This document shows positions 4,710 through 6,243 of a stretch of DNA of 6,243 nt, in pieces; position 1 is the first letter of the stretch, and the number at the start of each line of letters is the position of its first letter. Under the pieces are notes generated by a model. That model searched no databases. It saw nothing but the letters and a program-made list of their open reading frames with translations, and was not told the origin of the DNA. Origin of the DNA: Candidatus Bathyarchaeota archaeon (GTDB taxonomy: Archaea > Thermoproteota > Bathyarchaeia > 40CM-2-53-6 > FEN-987); assembly GCA_023247835.1 (NCBI GenBank), contig JAHFFU010000068.1, positions 1 to 6,243 of the forward strand, written 5' to 3'. Position numbers and translations under genes: made by a program.

Positions 4710-5373
4710 TTGGTGGCGACACCTCGCCCAAACGGACGTATAGGTCTGAGCCTTGTTCGTCCTGCGTGAGCAGTATCTTCTTCTGATTAGCTAGGAAAAG
4801 TAGCATAACGAAAACTCGAACAGCCTCAAGGAGAGCCTTGCCCTTAATCAGGTCTCTGAAGGAGAGCGGTAACCCTCTGATGCTGAGCTTGATGAGGTCG
4901 GCATAGAAGTTCTCAATGTTCTCCTCAATATTCGCCAGAAATTCATCTAACTGCTCGAACACTGACGGAGGGCTTAACACGAATGGTTTCTTCGCGAGGA
5001 CAGCTTTCTCGTTTTCCAAAACCTCTTGGAGAGTACGAAGGATCTCTGCAACGGATGTGGAGGTGTATTCGAAGCGAAGGGGAAATGGCAGGGGAGGGGG
5101 AATCTCCACGTCCGGTTTGGCGACTGGTGGTTTCGGTGGTTCTTCCATTTTAAGGACAAGTTCGGATTTCATGCGGTGAACGACTGCTGATGAGAGTAGG
5201 GCGGTGCCTGAAGCGGAGAAATCAATGTAGCCGTTCTTCTTCATCTCAGCAAGGAACGTGTTCAGCAGGACGGCTATGTCAACGTCCCACGGTTTGACTC
5301 GGTGAAGCCTCAACAGGTCGAAGAGGATGAGGTACGGGGGCCTAAGCCAGAAGGGCTTACTTAGCTCTTCCAA
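4702..5373 (-). CDS. scpA: Segregation and condensation protein ScpA (kleisin)
   Basis: ScpA is the kleisin that bridges the two heads of the SMC dimer and closes the ring. The N-terminal helical domain (about 1-76) has the expected ILFDLLRLHRVKPWDVDIAVL (16-36) and a helix ending ALLSSAVVHRMKSELVL (58-74), which would contact the SMC neck. A proline-rich linker (79-99) follows. The C-terminal winged-helix domain (about 170-223) carries LSFRDLIKGKALLEAVRVFVMLLFLANQKKI in pieces across 170-200, the part that caps the SMC head. At 223 residues it is slightly short but complete. TTG 5373 is the start, with a strong GGAGGT (5382-5387) eight bases upstream, within smc. It overlaps smc by 17 bases and scpB by eight. 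Confidence 0.92.
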   Translation of the reverse strand: MEELSKPFWLRPPYLILFDLLRLHRVKPWDVDIAVLLNTFLAEMKKNGYIDFSASGTALLSSAVVHRMKSELVLKMEEPPKPPVAKPDVEIPPPLPFPLRFEYTSTSVAEILRTLQEVLENEKAVLAKKPFVLSPPSVFEQLDEFLANIEENIENFYADLIKLSIRGLPLSFRDLIKGKALLEAVRVFVMLLFLANQKKILLTQDEQGSDLYVRLGEVSPPIA

Positions 5374-6243
5374 CCGCCTTTACCTCCTGCATTGGCAGAC
5401 TAACTACTTGTGATACTCCTTCCTGGATGAACACGCCGTAAACCGCATCCCCCCGTGCGATGGTTACGTCCTTCAAAGAAACGATGATGAACTGAGATCC
5501 TTTCGATTTTGACCTCAGGAGTTCAGCCAGACGCTGAGAATTGACCACGTCAAGGTGGGCATCGATCTCATCCATCATGTAGAATGGCATCGGATGAATG
5601 GCCTGCAGGGCGAGAATGAAACAGACTGTACCCACAGATTTCTCGCCGCCGCTGGCGCTTCCAATCGCCATTTCAGTCTTTCCAGGGAACTGGAGCCTTA
5701 TGTCAGCCCCTTCTTCAAAGGGGCTTTCGGGTTTCTCAAGAAAGAGCCTTCCGACCCCGCTTGTGACTGTTGAGAAAATTTGGTTGAACGATTCACTGAC
5801 CTGGTTGAAGGCTTTCATGAAGGCCTCAAGTTTCTGTTGGTCTATTTCGTTCATGAATTGGATGATGGATAGTTTCTCTTTTTCTAAGTCGTAAATTCTG
5901 GTTGCTAGGTGCTTGTAGTTTTCCTTTACTTCCTCGTACTGAGAAGCGGCGAGTTCATTGACTCCTCCTATGGCCGTGAGCTCTTTCTTCAGGACTGGAA
6001 GAGTGTTCTGTACCCTTTGAATTTCAGCGTCGGAAACTTCTACTGCCTCGGGGAATCCCAGCTCCTTTAGCTCGTTCGTGTGGAAGTCGATCTGCATCTG
6101 AGTATGTTTTAGTGAAGCGGTCAGGTCAGCGTTCTTGCTGTTCAATGGGTCAAGTTTGTCGAGGATTTTGGTTATTTCAGCGTCCATTTCCTGAAGTTGC
6201 GTGTTGTACTCGTTTCGTTTGACTTTGACGCCAGCAAGCTCCT
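5357..6243 (-). CDS. smc: SMC chromosome-segregation ATPase, C-terminal part (5' end beyond window)
   Basis: The frame is open to the right edge and shows the last 294 residues or so of a protein normally about 1,150-1,200 long. Numbered from the first complete codon, residues 1 to about 155 are heptad-rich coiled coil, including the neck segment GGVNELAASQYEEVKENYKHL in pieces around 92-112. The C-terminal head half follows: the signature motif SASGGEKS (195-202), Walker B with D-loop FYMMDEIDAHLD (220-231), and FIIVSLKDVTIARGDAVYGV (251-270) with the VSQVVSL tail. The usual leucine before SGGEK is alanine here. The N-terminal Walker A half and hinge lie outside the window. With ScpA and ScpB it forms the prokaryotic condensin that compacts and segregates the chromosome. 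Its stop lies inside scpA, so it is the first of the genes seen here in the operon. Confidence 0.96.
   Translation of the reverse strand, partial: ELAGVKVKRNEYNTQLQEMDAEITKILDKLDPLNSKNADLTASLKHTQMQIDFHTNELKELGFPEAVEVSDAEIQRVQNTLPVLKKELTAIGGVNELAASQYEEVKENYKHLATRIYDLEKEKLSIIQFMNEIDQQKLEAFMKAFNQVSESFNQIFSTVTSGVGRLFLEKPESPFEEGADIRLQFPGKTEMAIGSASGGEKSVGTVCFILALQAIHPMPFYMMDEIDAHLDVVNSQRLAELLRSKSKGSQFIIVSLKDVTIARGDAVYGVFIQEGVSQVVSLPMQEVKAVGRAK
5382..5387 (-). promoter_or_regulatory. Strong Shine-Dalgarno site fixing the scpA TTG start
   Basis: GGAGGT on the minus strand, inside the last codons of smc and eight bases before TTG 5373. It is the best ribosome-binding site in the window and rules out a later scpA start. 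Confidence 0.75.

Noticed and set aside
5459..5480. SMC lacking the bacterial T-H switch, with SLKD instead
   Set aside because: Archaeal SMC proteins commonly have a [TS]-L-[RK]-D form here, so this is normal for the domain and not a defect.
1..6243. CRISPR array, insertion sequence, phage or plasmid genes
   Set aside because: No spaced direct repeats, transposase or integrase motifs, or terminal inverted repeats were seen; the content is housekeeping chromosome.

Overview
The window reads as a chromosomal segment of an archaeon. The evidence is an archaeal-type ribosomal protein S8e, the signal recognition particle protein SRP19, a tRNA gene interrupted by introns that fold into bulge-helix-bulge motifs, TATA-like elements about 27 bases before starts, and an archaeal-style SMC C-terminus. 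An smc-scpA-scpB cluster argues against Sulfolobales-like Crenarchaeota. Together with the multi-intron tRNA it suggests a TACK-type lineage such as Nitrososphaeria or Bathyarchaeia. That placement is inference; no marker here fixes it. Base composition looks near 50% GC by eye, and TTG is a frequent start codon.

Layout. Positions 1-749 (minus) hold most of a KaiC/Rad55-like RecA-fold protein with a lost P-loop, cut by the left edge. Positions 750-1105 contain no gene I can defend. Positions 1106-1291 (plus) hold a small unrecognised gene, tail-to-tail with the most striking feature: tRNA-Asn(GUU) at 1296-1436 (minus). This tRNA needs three introns of 21, 27 and 17 bases removed, at 8/9, 30/31 and 37/38, before it makes a standard 76-base cloverleaf. 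Its first base is also the last base of the stop codon of the upstream gene, a 91-residue membrane-anchored zinc-ribbon protein (1436-1711, minus). That gene is divergent from moeA (1782-3047, plus), with a palindromic TATA-like box between them.

The right half is all minus strand. An rps8e-srp19 pair (3812 down to 3060) has its own TATA box and converges on moeA. Further right lies a chromosome-organisation operon read right to left: smc (C-terminal part only, open at the window edge), scpA, scpB and an uncharacterised 54-residue ORF. The first three overlap at their ends and scpA and scpB start at TTG, implying translational coupling of the three subunits of the SMC-ScpAB condensin.

The window is mainly housekeeping: translation and protein targeting, molybdenum or tungsten cofactor synthesis, and chromosome segregation. 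The novelty is in the tRNA and its overlap with the zinc-ribbon gene.
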